DNA of 64,000 bases from Selenomonas bovis DSM 23594 (GTDB lineage: Bacteria > Bacillota > Negativicutes > Selenomonadales > Selenomonadaceae): NCBI RefSeq assembly GCF_000381005.1, contig NZ_KB908380.1, forward strand, positions 140,807 to 204,806, read 5' to 3'. Made by a program: the position numbers and the translations under genes. Below are positions 55,243 to 63,881 of the stretch, one piece after another (positions within the stretch are counted from its first letter, which is position 1; each line of letters opens with the position of its first letter). The notes under the pieces are model-generated. The model worked only from the letters and a program-made list of their open reading frames with translations, made no database searches and had not been told where the DNA came from.

Positions 55243-56787
55243 GTGGATAAAATGAACAAGGAAGCTCTGGCGGTCAAGAAGGCGGAACAGGCCTTTGACC
55301 GCAAGCGGCGCACGATCGGCCTCTATGGCGGCCCGCTGCTCGCCGTGCTCACGTTCGTGACACCGTTCTCCGGGCTGACCGTCGAGGCGCACAAACTGCT
55401 GGCCATCATGGTGCTCGTCGCCATCTGGTGGATCACGGAGCCCGTGCCGATCCCCGTCACCTCGCTGATCGGACCGACGCTCGCCGTCGTCACCGGCGTC
55501 GTAAAGGTCAGCGTGGCTTTCGCGGCTTTCGCCAATCCCATGATCTTCCTTTTCATGGGCGGCTTCATCCTCGCGACCGCCATGATGAAGCACGGCCTCG
55601 ACAAACGCTTCGCCTACTGGCTGCTCTCACGCAAATGGGTCGGCTCAAGTCCGAAGCGCATCTTCCTCGCAGTCGGCCTTGCGGCGGCGCTCTGCTCCGG
55701 CTGGGTCAGCAACACGGCCACGGCAGCCATGATGTTTCCCATCTGCCTGGGGCTCCTCACCTCGATCAAGGAGATGTTCGCGGCGAACGGGCGCGAAATC
55801 GACCTGCACGAGTACAAATACGCGACCGGACTCATGCTCATGACAGCCTACTCGTGCTCCATCGGCGGTGTGCTCACGCCGATCGGTACGCCGCCGAACC
55901 TCATCATGCTCGGCTTCCTCGGCACGATGTGCGATATCCACATTTCGTTCTTCCAGTGGATGACCTGGGGCTTCATCGCCATGGCGCTCTACTTCGTGAT
56001 TGCCTATCTCGTCCTCAGCCACATGTTCCCCGCTGACGTCGCGCGCATCGAGGGCGCGGAGCGCTTCATCCAGCAAAAACTCGCCGAGCTCGGCGGCTGG
56101 AGCCGCGCCCAGAAGAATACGCTCCTCTGCTTCATCGTCTCCGTTGCGCTCTGGATCACGCCTGGCTTCCTCTCGATCGCGCTCGGCAGCACGGCGCCCG
56201 AGCTGCGCATGTACAACCTGCTCTTCCCCGAGGCGATTGCGGCCATGGCCGGCGCGCTGCTGCTCTTCCTGCTGCCGGTCAATTTCTCGCGGCGCCAGTT
56301 CACGCTGCGCTGGGAGGAGGCTGTCCACGGCATCGAGTGGGGCACACTGATCCTCTTCGGCGGCGGCCTGGCTATGGGCGGCATGATGTACAAGACAGGC
56401 CTCTCGAACTGGATCGGCGACCGCATCGTCCTCGCGACGGGCGGTGAGCCCAGCCAGGTTGTCATGGTCGCGGTGTTCTCCGTCATGGCCCTGCTGCTCT
56501 CCGAGCTCACGAGCCATACCGCTGCGACGAACATGATCGGCCCGCTGGCCATCACGGTCGCCATCTCCTCCGGCCTCAGCCCGATTCCCGTGGCTGTCGC
56601 CATCGCGCTCTCCGCATCGCTCGGCTTCATGCTCCCGGTATCTACGCCGCCGAACGCCATCGTGTACGCCTCCGGCTACATCCCCATCACGAAGATGATC
56701 CACACGGGCGTCTACATCGACTTCATCGGCATCGCCTGCGTGACGATCCCGCTCGTGCTCTATTTCGTCTCCTGGGTGGTACAGTGA
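55243..56787 (+). CDS. DASS family sodium-coupled anion (dicarboxylate) symporter
   Basis: The 514-residue protein has about twelve hydrophobic segments and the SLC13/DASS signatures: WWITEPVPIPVTSLIGP, the substrate/sodium motif SNTATAAMMFP in the first half and its counterpart SHTAATNMIGPLAI in the second. Di- or tricarboxylates such as succinate, malate or tartrate are likely substrates. I choose GTG 55243, 8 nt after GGAGGGA; ATG 55252 is three codons inside. It is a single gene between a promoter and a strong terminator. Confidence 0.92.
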   Translation: MDKMNKEALAVKKAEQAFDRKRRTIGLYGGPLLAVLTFVTPFSGLTVEAHKLLAIMVLVAIWWITEPVPIPVTSLIGPTLAVVTGVVKVSVAFAAFANPMIFLFMGGFILATAMMKHGLDKRFAYWLLSRKWVGSSPKRIFLAVGLAAALCSGWVSNTATAAMMFPICLGLLTSIKEMFAANGREIDLHEYKYATGLMLMTAYSCSIGGVLTPIGTPPNLIMLGFLGTMCDIHISFFQWMTWGFIAMALYFVIAYLVLSHMFPADVARIEGAERFIQQKLAELGGWSRAQKNTLLCFIVSVALWITPGFLSIALGSTAPELRMYNLLFPEAIAAMAGALLLFLLPVNFSRRQFTLRWEEAVHGIEWGTLILFGGGLAMGGMMYKTGLSNWIGDRIVLATGGEPSQVVMVAVFSVMALLLSELTSHTAATNMIGPLAITVAISSGLSPIPVAVAIALSASLGFMLPVSTPPNAIVYASGYIPITKMIHTGVYIDFIGIACVTIPLVLYFVSWVVQ

Positions 56788-56856
56788 GCCTAACGGGACC
56801 GCTGACCAAAGAAATGTTCCAGATCTGCGTGGATGCAATATTGCCTCCGGCCCATG

Positions 56857-56901
56857 AAAGCCCCGGCCAGGACATGGAAACATATCCTGGCCGGGGCTTT
56901 T
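56857..56901. terminator. Terminator of the DASS transporter gene
   Basis: AAAGCCCCGGCCAGGA pairs with TCCTGGCCGGGGCTTTT. Confidence 0.9.
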
Positions 56902-57049
56902 GACATCTCCCCCTCAGCAGCCAGCCTTCTGGCCGCCATCGAAAACACAGGTCGCATCCCTCATCGCAGCGCACGAACAAATGATTCTTTCGCCGCGCAG
57001 ATACGAAAGGATTTCTTGATTTCTAGTAGATAATTCATTCCAAACCTTG

Positions 57050-57096
57050 TATAATAATGAGGATAGTTTATTCTCCCTTTGTCCCGACGGGACAAA
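57050..57096 (+). promoter_or_regulatory. -10 box and 19-bp palindrome ahead of the diguanylate cyclase gene
   Basis: TATAAT (57050-57055) lacks a good -35, suggesting activation. TTTGTCCCGACGGGACAAA (57078-57096) is a perfect palindrome about 16 nt past the expected start and could be an operator or an RNA hairpin. The rest of 56902-57210 shows no gene. Confidence 0.5.
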
Positions 57097-57210
57097 AAGA
57101 CTGACAACAAAACCAGCTGATGCAAGAAAAAGTCTTTCCAGCGCAACGCGGCACACCGGACGCTTCAGCAGCTCCTGTGCCTAGCCCTTTGACCCAGAAA
57201 GGATTCTCCC

Positions 57211-59091
57211 ATGGATGACGCTCACATTGCAATCCCCTCCACGTTCACGGAGAACATTTTTCATAAACTCAACAGTCTCGACCAGCATCTCTATTTCCGC
57301 TGGGATCTCACCAGCGATACCGTGACGCTCCAACTCCCCGTACCGCGGAAGTTCCGTGACCTCCCACAGGAAGTCCACCAAGCCTCCACGATGCTTTGGA
57401 CACAGGAACTGTTGCACCCAGATGACCGGCCCCTCCTGCACACCTACCTGCATATCCTCTTCCAGGAGCACACGCCGACAAGCGACTCCATCCGCAAGAC
57501 GAGCTGCAAACTGCGCATCCGCCATCACAAGAACAAATACCTCTGGGCGGAGGTGCACCTGCTGACATACTTCCAGGGCACGCGCCCCATGGTCGCGTTC
57601 GGGAATCTGCACAGCATCCAGGCGCAGAAGCTCTGGCTGCATCGCCTGCAGCAACGGGCCGATTTCGACAGTCTCACCGGCCTCCTCACGAAGGACGCCG
57701 CCATCCGCCATATAGAGGCAAGTCTCTCCATGCTCTCACCCGAGCACGACGCCGCCATGATGCTGCTCCTCGATGCCGACGGCTTCAAGGCCATCAATGA
57801 TAATTTCGGACACTTGTTCGGCGATGGTGTCCTCGCGAAGATGGGCCATACCATCAAGCATCATTTCCGCCACTCAGACATCAAAGGGCGCATCGGCGGC
57901 GATGAGTTCGTCGTCCTCCTACCGCATACCGCAAATCTCGACGGCGTCCGCCGTCATTGCGCCGATCTCATCGAGGCCATGCATCATGACTACTGCGCGG
58001 AAGGGCGACGCCTCCCGTTCTCCATCAGCATGGGCATCGCCCTCTACCCCGACCACGGACTCACCTACCGCGAGCTTTTCAAGCATGCCGACCGCGCGCT
58101 CTACGAGGCGAAGAGCCGCGGGAAAAATCAATTCCGCATCTACGAAAACAAGATCTACCAGGCCCCGCAGATCAAAAGCCAGCGCGATCCCGAAAGCACC
58201 CTCGACCTGCAGATGAAAGCCTTCCAGGACAATATGGCGGAATTCATCCTGCAGATCTTCTATGAAACCAACAGCGCCGAGGCGACCATCGACTACGCAC
58301 TCGGCCTGCTCGGACGCCTCTACAACTTCGACCGCATCGTCATCGCGCGCTGCGACCTCGAGACGGGTGCCTACCAGGATGCCTATGAATGGTTCGGCCC
58401 CAATGGCGCTCTGCTCAAGAATGTCACACCGGATTGCCTCACCAGGCGACGTACGCTGATTCTCCGGCATGCAAAGCCGACGGCCTACGGCGTCATGGCC
58501 ATCTGCGAAGACACGGCCAAACAGGCACATGAGGACACGCCGCTCCCCAACTGCCACCTCGGTGCCTATGCCTATTCCCTCATCACACAGGGAGAGGCTA
58601 CCACAGGCTGCATCGGCGTCGAGAGCACGCGTCCCATGCGCATCACGCCCGAGCTCATCCGCAGTCTCAACGTCTTTTCCGTGCTGCTCGGCAACATTCT
58701 GCTCCCATCCGACACCTCCAAGCACCTGCGCAAGAATCTGCGCATCCTGCACGACATCCTCGATCACCTGCCAGGGCTCATCTATGTCGTCGACAAGGAA
58801 ACGATGATTCCCGTCTATGTCGGGCGCACCATGCGCCCGGCTGACACAGGAATCGCCCTGGATACGCCCTGCTACAAGCTCCTGCATGGTCGGAGCCTGC
58901 CCTGCCGCAGCTGTCCCCTGCCCTCCCTATCGCCTGCAGGGCAGGAATATCTCGCCTGTGAACTTGTCGGAGAGGACGGCAATATGGTCGCCGCGCACGC
59001 CTGCAACCTCGTGGAGACAGGCAAGGAAGCGCATCGCCTCGCACTGATCGTACAAGACCACACGGAAGCGGCGCACGAGGAGACTCCATGA
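57211..59091 (+). CDS. Diguanylate cyclase with PAS-like and GAF-like sensor domains
   Basis: The 626-residue protein has a PAS-like N-terminal domain (about 20-140) and a GGDEF domain (about 150-310) with intact GGDEF at 229-233. The inhibitory RxxD site (RHSD, 220-223) is exactly five residues earlier, so it should make cyclic di-GMP and be product-inhibited. After it come a GAF-like region (about 345-510) and a C-terminal PAS-like domain (about 515-626) containing CYKLLHGRSLPCRSCP. Sensor domains on both sides of GGDEF are unusual. No membrane helix is seen, so it is cytoplasmic. AAAGGA precedes ATG 57211. Its stop overlaps the start of a ferredoxin gene. Confidence 0.9.
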   Translation: MDDAHIAIPSTFTENIFHKLNSLDQHLYFRWDLTSDTVTLQLPVPRKFRDLPQEVHQASTMLWTQELLHPDDRPLLHTYLHILFQEHTPTSDSIRKTSCKLRIRHHKNKYLWAEVHLLTYFQGTRPMVAFGNLHSIQAQKLWLHRLQQRADFDSLTGLLTKDAAIRHIEASLSMLSPEHDAAMMLLLDADGFKAINDNFGHLFGDGVLAKMGHTIKHHFRHSDIKGRIGGDEFVVLLPHTANLDGVRRHCADLIEAMHHDYCAEGRRLPFSISMGIALYPDHGLTYRELFKHADRALYEAKSRGKNQFRIYENKIYQAPQIKSQRDPESTLDLQMKAFQDNMAEFILQIFYETNSAEATIDYALGLLGRLYNFDRIVIARCDLETGAYQDAYEWFGPNGALLKNVTPDCLTRRRTLILRHAKPTAYGVMAICEDTAKQAHEDTPLPNCHLGAYAYSLITQGEATTGCIGVESTRPMRITPELIRSLNVFSVLLGNILLPSDTSKHLRKNLRILHDILDHLPGLIYVVDKETMIPVYVGRTMRPADTGIALDTPCYKLLHGRSLPCRSCPLPSLSPAGQEYLACELVGEDGNMVAAHACNLVETGKEAHRLALIVQDHTEAAHEETP

Positions 59092-59279
59092 TGCGTGTCA
59101 CTGTGGAGGAAGCGCGCTGCGTCGGTTGCGGCATGTGCGTCGATGTCTGTCCGCAGATCTTTTCCCTCACGGCGCAGCACCGCGCGCAGGGCGGCTACGT
59201 CTCCCCCCAGGATTTCGACGATGTCATGGACGCCGCCCTCGATTGTCCTGTTGGCGCCATCTCAGTACAGCCGCAATAG
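59088..59279 (+). CDS. Small 4Fe-4S ferredoxin
   Basis: The 63-residue protein has a single cluster site, CVGCGMCVDVCP plus a distant Cys in LDCPVGAI, as in monocluster ferredoxins. It is an electron carrier. It overlaps the diguanylate cyclase gene by 4 nt (ATGA), so the two are translated together. That pairing hints that the cyclase senses redox state, or that the ferredoxin serves it; both are inference. The start could be either of two adjacent ATGs. Confidence 0.9.
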   Translation: MMRVTVEEARCVGCGMCVDVCPQIFSLTAQHRAQGGYVSPQDFDDVMDAALDCPVGAISVQPQ

Positions 59280-59366
59280 GCTGCGGCGCTATCTTGCTGT
59301 GTGCGGAGCTGATGCCACAGCCTGCGCGCCAGCCAGCTGTCCCTCTGCATCTATCTTCGCACAACA

Positions 59367-59411
59367 AAAACAGGGGGCGCAAAGTGTTTTGCACTTTGCG
59401 CCCCCTGTTTT
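59367..59411. terminator. Bidirectional terminator between ferredoxin and hcp
   Basis: AAAACAGGGGGCGCAAAGTG and CACTTTGCGCCCCCTGTTTT are perfect 20-bp arms around TTTTG. Confidence 0.95.
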
Positions 59412-59453
59412 CTATGGGATTTCTTATGAAAGGGCTCTGCCTGACGCAGGCGC

Positions 59454-61094
59454 TCAGCCGATCAGCGTCTTCAGATCCTCCTCGACCGTCGTGATGCCGC
59501 CGATGCCGAAGTTCTCGACAAGCACTTTCGCGACGTTCGGCGAGAGGAACGCCGGCAGCGTCGGGCCGAGGTGGATGTTCTTCACGCCGAGATGGAGCAG
59601 CGCGAGCAGGACGATGACGGCCTTCTGCTCATACCAGGCGATGTTGTAGGCAATCGGCAGCTCGTTGACATCCGAGAGGCCGAATACCTCCTTGAGCTTG
59701 AGCGCGATGAGCGCGAGGCTGTACGAGTCGTTGCACTGTCCGGCGTCGAGCACGCGCGGAATGCCGCCGATGTCGCCGAGACCGAGCTTGATGTATTTAT
59801 ACTTCGCGCAGCCCGCCGTGAGGATGACCGTATCCTTCGGCAGCGCCTTCGCGAACTCCGCGTAGTACTCGCGGCTCTTCTGACGTCCGTCGCAGCCCGC
59901 CATGACGACGAACTTCTTGATGGCGCCGCTCTTCACGGCATCGACGACCTTATCCGCGAGCGCGAAGACCTGTTCGTGCGCGAAGCCGCCGACGATCTCT
60001 CCCTGCTCGAGTTCCTGCGGCGCGGGGCACTTCTTCGCAAGCTCGATGAGCGGCGTGAAGTCCTTCGTACCGTCTGCGCGCGTCTCGATGTGCGGGCAGC
60101 CGGGATAGCCGACAGCACCCGTCGTGAAGATGCGCTCCCGATAGCTCTCCTTCGGCGGCACGAGGCAGTTCGTCGTGAGCAACACGGGGCCGCCGAACGC
60201 CTCGAACTCCTCTTTCTGCTTCCACCAGGCGTTGCCGTAGTTGCCGACGAAGTTCTCGTACTTCTTGAACGCCGGATAGTAGTGCGCAGGCAGCATCTCG
60301 CCGTGCGTGTAGACATCGACGCCCGTGCCCTGCGTCTGCTCGAGCAGCATCTCGAGGTCGTGCAGATCGTGGCCGGAGATGAGGATGGCCGGGTTCTTGC
60401 GCACGCCGAGCGTCACCTTCGTGATCTCCGGATTGCCGTAGTGCCCCGTATTCGCCTTGTCGAGCGCGGCCATGCCCTCGACGCCCCACTTGCCCGTCTC
60501 GAGCGTAAGCGCTGTGAGATCATCCGCCGTCGCCGTGTCATCGAGCAGGCGCGCGAGCGCGCGCTGCAGGAACGCGTCGATGTCCGCGCGCTCCTCACCG
60601 AGCATGTTCGCGTGATGCAGGTACGCCGCGAGGCCCTTGAGCCCATACGTGATGAGCTCGCGCAGGCTGCGGATGTCCTCGTTCTCCGTCGCGAGCACAC
60701 CGACCGCGGACGACTGCGCCTTCGCCTCGAACGCCTCCTCCTTGTCCTGCCAGAGAGCTGCCTCCGGCAGCCCCGAGCGGTCGAGGAGCTCGCCGAGCAG
60801 ACGCTCCTTCACCGCGAGCGTCTCCGCGACGCGCGCCGCGATGGCCTCGCGGTCAAAGTTCGCATTCGTGATCGTGACGAAGAGATTCTGCACGACGAGG
60901 TGGTTGACCTCCGCAGAAATCTCTTTTCCCTCGGCGCGCAGACGCGTCGTCACAGCGGAAAGACCTTTCGTCACGTAGATGAGCAGATCCTGCATGCCGG
61001 CGACTTCTGGCTTCTTCCCGCAGACACCGACGCGCGTGCAGCCCTTGCAGCCCGCCGTCTCCTGGCACTGAAAACAAAACATAGCGTTTTCCAT
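59454..61094 (-). CDS. hcp: Hydroxylamine reductase / hybrid-cluster protein
   Basis: The 546-residue protein begins [19 protein letters not shown]. Its cysteine spacing, CX2CX8CX5C, marks the 4Fe-4S form of strict anaerobes rather than the 2Fe-2S form of E. coli. The hybrid-cluster ligands appear in the [29 protein letters not shown] and GQCNDSYSL segments. It reduces hydroxylamine in vitro; nitric oxide detoxification and S-nitrosylation are the physiological roles proposed. GGAGAGG precedes ATG 61094. The promoter has a palindrome centred at -41.5. No hcr partner gene is adjacent. Confidence 0.96.
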   Translation of the reverse strand: MENAMFCFQCQETAGCKGCTRVGVCGKKPEVAGMQDLLIYVTKGLSAVTTRLRAEGKEISAEVNHLVVQNLFVTITNANFDREAIAARVAETLAVKERLLGELLDRSGLPEAALWQDKEEAFEAKAQSSAVGVLATENEDIRSLRELITYGLKGLAAYLHHANMLGEERADIDAFLQRALARLLDDTATADDLTALTLETGKWGVEGMAALDKANTGHYGNPEITKVTLGVRKNPAILISGHDLHDLEMLLEQTQGTGVDVYTHGEMLPAHYYPAFKKYENFVGNYGNAWWKQKEEFEAFGGPVLLTTNCLVPPKESYRERIFTTGAVGYPGCPHIETRADGTKDFTPLIELAKKCPAPQELEQGEIVGGFAHEQVFALADKVVDAVKSGAIKKFVVMAGCDGRQKSREYYAEFAKALPKDTVILTAGCAKYKYIKLGLGDIGGIPRVLDAGQCNDSYSLALIALKLKEVFGLSDVNELPIAYNIAWYEQKAVIVLLALLHLGVKNIHLGPTLPAFLSPNVAKVLVENFGIGGITTVEEDLKTLIG

Positions 61095-61147
61095 CGTAAC
61101 CTCTCCTTCCAAGCTCTCCAAAAACTCGCTTCGTTATCTATGACCTC

Positions 61148-61189
61148 ATCTTACCATGCTGGAGCCGCCAGTGCCGTAACAGATGTTAC
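61148..61189 (-). promoter_or_regulatory. hcp promoter with a Crp/Fnr-type activator site
   Basis: The -10 TAAGAT (61153-61148) has no proper -35. GTAAC-ATCT-GTTAC (61189-61176) ends 22 bp before it, placing its centre at -41.5, the class II position for Crp/Fnr-family activators. Confidence 0.65.
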
Positions 61190-61199
61190 ACCGCCCAAA

Positions 61200-62030
61200 C
61201 TATTCGCGTACCGTCTTCCGCCCGCAACGGTACGCCGTCGGCGACATGCCGACGCGCTTATGGAACAGACGCGTGAAATAAAGAGGATCCGCATAGCCAA
61301 CGGAACAAGCCACGGCACCGATGGAATACGACGTCGTCCGCAGCAGTTCACAGGCTTTCCTCAGACGAAACTCAATGAGATACTCCTGGAGAGATTTTCC
61401 TGTCTCCTCCTTGAATAGGCGGAAGAGATAACTGCGGTCTACTTGCAAGTACGCCGCTATATCGCTGATTTGTATCCCCTCTGCATAGCTGGAGGCGATA
61501 TAGTCCTTGATTTTCTTCACATAGTGGTTGCCGTAGCGGATCACATTCTCGCGCCGCGTCGAACGCCCGTAGTGACGCAGCAGGAGATACAGATACTCGT
61601 ACAGCACGCTCGCCATCATCAGCTCGCGTCCCGTATCCACTTGGAGCGCCTCGAGCATGCGCTGCTGACAATGGCAAAGTTCCTCGTCACTATATCGGAA
61701 GACGCGCCGTTCCGGCAGGATGGTCTCGCCGATGCATTCCGCCGCCTTGAAACCAGAAAAGCCAATCCACATATACGACCACGGCGTCTTTGCGTCCGCC
61801 TCGTAATAGACGAGTTCTCGCGGACAGATGAGGAATGCCTCCCCTGTCCCCACATGATACTTCCTGCCGCCCACGCAGAAAATACCGCAACCGCGCAGTA
61901 CATAGTGAATCAAATAGGTATTCCGCTCTCCAGGGCCGAAGGAATGCCCCGGCCTGCAATCCTCCTGACCGATGCTCGTCGGCATGAGTTCCAGACTGCT
62001 CTCTCCACCCTCATAGCTGTATTCCTGCAT
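61200..62030 (-). CDS. AraC family transcriptional regulator
   Basis: The 276-residue protein has a cupin-like N-terminal sensor domain (about 15-145: VLRGCGIFCVGGRKYHVGTGEAFLICP) and a C-terminal AraC double helix-turn-helix (about 175-272: ISDIAAYLQVDRSYLFRLFKEETGKSLQEYL and SIGAVACSVGYADPLYFTRLFHKRVGMSPTAYR). Members of this type usually respond to a sugar. I start it at ATG 62030, 8 nt after AGGAG. It stops 10 nt before the hcp activator site. No sugar gene adjoins it, so the target is unknown. Confidence 0.9.
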   Translation of the reverse strand: MQEYSYEGGESSLELMPTSIGQEDCRPGHSFGPGERNTYLIHYVLRGCGIFCVGGRKYHVGTGEAFLICPRELVYYEADAKTPWSYMWIGFSGFKAAECIGETILPERRVFRYSDEELCHCQQRMLEALQVDTGRELMMASVLYEYLYLLLRHYGRSTRRENVIRYGNHYVKKIKDYIASSYAEGIQISDIAAYLQVDRSYLFRLFKEETGKSLQEYLIEFRLRKACELLRTTSYSIGAVACSVGYADPLYFTRLFHKRVGMSPTAYRCGRKTVRE

Positions 62031-62302
62031 CTGCGTCGCTCCTCTCATCGCGTTATATCATCATATCTATTTAATCTAAAATAGACTTATTGCCCATTGA
62101 ATTAAATATCGCTTGTGAAATAAGCGTATAGGCACTAATTATCTTGGGTCTTTTAGCTCATAATATTTTCCCATTCTGTTGCATGTCACATTTTTACATA
62201 GTTTATACAACAATTATCCATATTATCCATCTTTCTGTTATGTTATAATAAGGAAAATGGTTAAGAAATGATTGCATTTAAATAAAGGGGCTCCGATCTC
62301 AA

Positions 62303-62998
62303 ATGGCAGAGAATAGTGTTGCAGAAGCAATTTCCATATATCAGCGAACAGGTGACAGCACGCTCGGCTCTCAGTTGATCCTCCACTTCGAGGGGTTGGT
62401 CTTCGCTACCTGCCGCACATTCTATATCGACGGGCAGGAGCGCGACGACCTGCTCCAGGAAGGACGCATCGGTCTCTTCAAGGCCCTGCGGGATTTCCAA
62501 CCATCCTGCGGCGCGAGCTTTACTTCCTTTGCCGTGCGCTGCATCCGCTGCCAGTGCATCTCGGCCATTAAAGCCGCGCACCGCTGTAAGCACAGGATCC
62601 TAAGCCAAGCGCTTTCTCTCGACGTCACGATTTACGAGGACAACGAGCGCGCGAGCTGGCTCGATACGCTCGTCGACGACAAGCTCCGCACCCCCATGCA
62701 GGAACTCATCACCTACGAGGATTACGAACGTTGCCGCCTGCTCTTCGAGCACATCTTCACGCCGTACGACTACGATGTCTTCCTCTCCCGTCTCTACGGT
62801 GAGAGCTACGAGCTCATCGCCCAGCGCGTGGGACGCAACGTGAAATCTGTCGACAACGCCCTGCAGCGCTGCCGCAGGGCCATCCTCCGCTATGTCCAGG
62901 GCAACGACGATCTGGACGCAACGACGATGAGCCATTTCTTCGAAATCGCGCTCAAGCTGCACGGCACGGAGGAAAGCACCGTTGCCCGCGCCTCATGA
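62303..62998 (+). CDS. Sigma-70 family factor, sigma-H-like
   Basis: The 231-residue protein has region 2 (about 28-100: ERDDLLQEGRIGLFKALRDF, ASFTSFAVRCIRCQCISAIKAAHRCKH, SLD) and region 4 (about 150-200) with RVGRNVKSVDNALQRCRRAI. These stretches match Bacillus sigma-H closely, including the characteristic KSVDNALQR. Sigma-H controls stationary-phase, competence and early sporulation genes. This copy is diverged, has extra Cys residues in region 2 and may be one of several. The AT-rich region 62031-62302 holds a TATAAT near 62244. AAAGGGG precedes ATG 62303. Confidence 0.85.
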   Translation: MAENSVAEAISIYQRTGDSTLGSQLILHFEGLVFATCRTFYIDGQERDDLLQEGRIGLFKALRDFQPSCGASFTSFAVRCIRCQCISAIKAAHRCKHRILSQALSLDVTIYEDNERASWLDTLVDDKLRTPMQELITYEDYERCRLLFEHIFTPYDYDVFLSRLYGESYELIAQRVGRNVKSVDNALQRCRRAILRYVQGNDDLDATTMSHFFEIALKLHGTEESTVARAS

Positions 62999-63002
62999 GC
63001 TT

Positions 63003-63656
63003 CTAACGCACACTCCCCCATAGACGCATCGGCACCCTCTTCGAGGACCACAAAGCATTCACGCGTGTGCTTCTGACGCGTCGTGAGTTCCGGATTCGAG
63101 CCGGAGCGCACAGCCGCAAGAGCACTCTCAACTGGGACCGTGTACTGCTTGGCATCCTTGACGCCCTTGATGCGGCGGATGGCATCACTGTGACCCTGGC
63201 TGACGCCTTTGCCCCAGAACGTATAATCCTTGCCATCCGGCAGAATCGCATTGTTGTAGACACGTGCCAGAGAGAACAGGCCCGGATCCCAGCCCACCGA
63301 GATGATCCCCAGATGGCCGCTTTCCTTGGCCGCCTTATCCACGTCAGCGAATGCTCCGGGATGCGCGCATGCGTATCAAAGCTGTCAATGACATTGAAAT
63401 ACTTCACGTATTCCGGCGTCTGCTTTGGCAGATCCGTCGCACTGCCGCCGCAGAGAATCATGACGTCGATCTTGTCCTGCCAGGCTGCAACATCCTTGAC
63501 GCTGACAACCGGTACATCCTGCGACCAGATCTTGACCGATGCCGGATCGCGGCGCGTAAAGACCGCCACAAGCTCCATATCCTCATGCTCCCGCACGGCG
63601 CACTCCACGCTGCGGCCCAGATTGCCATATCCCAGAATACCAATGCGAATACTCAT
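63003..63656 (-). pseudogene. ddh: meso-Diaminopimelate D-dehydrogenase remnant (frameshifted and truncated)
   Basis: The N-terminal frame starts at ATG 63656 (AGGAGGGC upstream) with SIRIGILGYGNLGRSVE and reads the NADPH domain through GGSATDLPKQTPEYVKYFNVIDSFDTHARIPEH. There the frame is lost: one A is missing from the plus strand near 63350, where EHFADVDKAAK would be expected. The other frame continues with VDKAAKESGHLGI, GWDPGLFSLARVYNNA, FWGKGVSQGHSDAIRRI and ends near HTRECFVV. Homology then stops at about 63005, next to the sigma-factor stop, so roughly 115 C-terminal residues are absent. An intact enzyme makes meso-diaminopimelate from tetrahydrodipicolinate in one step. The promoter is still present. 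Confidence 0.88.
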
Positions 63657-63694
63657 GAAAAAGCCCTCCTATGCCGATTTATTATTACAATAAC

Positions 63695-63723
63695 ATTATG
63701 CTATACTAAAAGCCTATAATCAA
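63695..63723 (-). promoter_or_regulatory. Promoter of the ddh remnant
   Basis: Minus-strand TTGATT (63723-63718), 17 bp, CATAAT (63700-63695). Confidence 0.55.
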
Positions 63724-63749
63724 TAATACAAAAATTACGTTTGTATTAT
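63723..63749. promoter_or_regulatory. Perfect 10-bp inverted repeat between divergent promoters (operator candidate)
   Basis: ATAATACAAA (63723-63732), 7-bp spacer AATTACG, TTTGTATTAT (63740-63749). It touches the -35 of the ddh promoter and lies 14 bp upstream of the -35 of the rightward promoter, a good place for a regulator to act on both. Confidence 0.6.
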
Positions 63750-63763
63750 CTGAAAATTTATTA

Positions 63764-63792
63764 TTGACAAAACAGCTAAAAAATGATATCCT
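63764..63792 (+). promoter_or_regulatory. Rightward promoter reading into the hairpin array
   Basis: TTGACA (63764-63769), 17 bp, TATCCT (63787-63792). Transcription would start near 63799. Confidence 0.6.
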
Positions 63793-63798
63793 TGGCAC

Positions 63799-63881
63799 AG
63801 ATACAAGGAATGTTACTGCAAAGCAGGCATAACCGCGATCGAGACGGGCTTCGTCCGCCGATTTTGTTATGCCTGCTTTTT
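63799..63881 (+). ncRNA. Candidate small RNA or attenuated leader
   Basis: A transcript from the 63764 promoter would end at the hairpin GCAGGCATAAC (63823-63833) / GTTATGCCTGC (63866-63876) followed by TTTTT. Inside, ATCG/CGAT and GACG/CGTC give a nested stem. No open frame of size lies within it. It could be a free RNA of about 80 nt or an attenuator for a gene beyond the window. Confidence 0.4.

Noticed and set aside
63340..63360. Programmed frameshift in ddh
   Set aside because: No slippery heptamer or stimulatory structure is apparent at the junction, and the gene also lacks its C-terminal third, so decay is the simpler reading.
63823..63876. attC-like integron recombination site, suggested by AAC...GTT arms around a loop
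   Set aside because: The core boxes deviate from the consensus, the stem is perfect and followed directly by TTTTT, and no integrase or cassette array is visible. A terminator explains it better.
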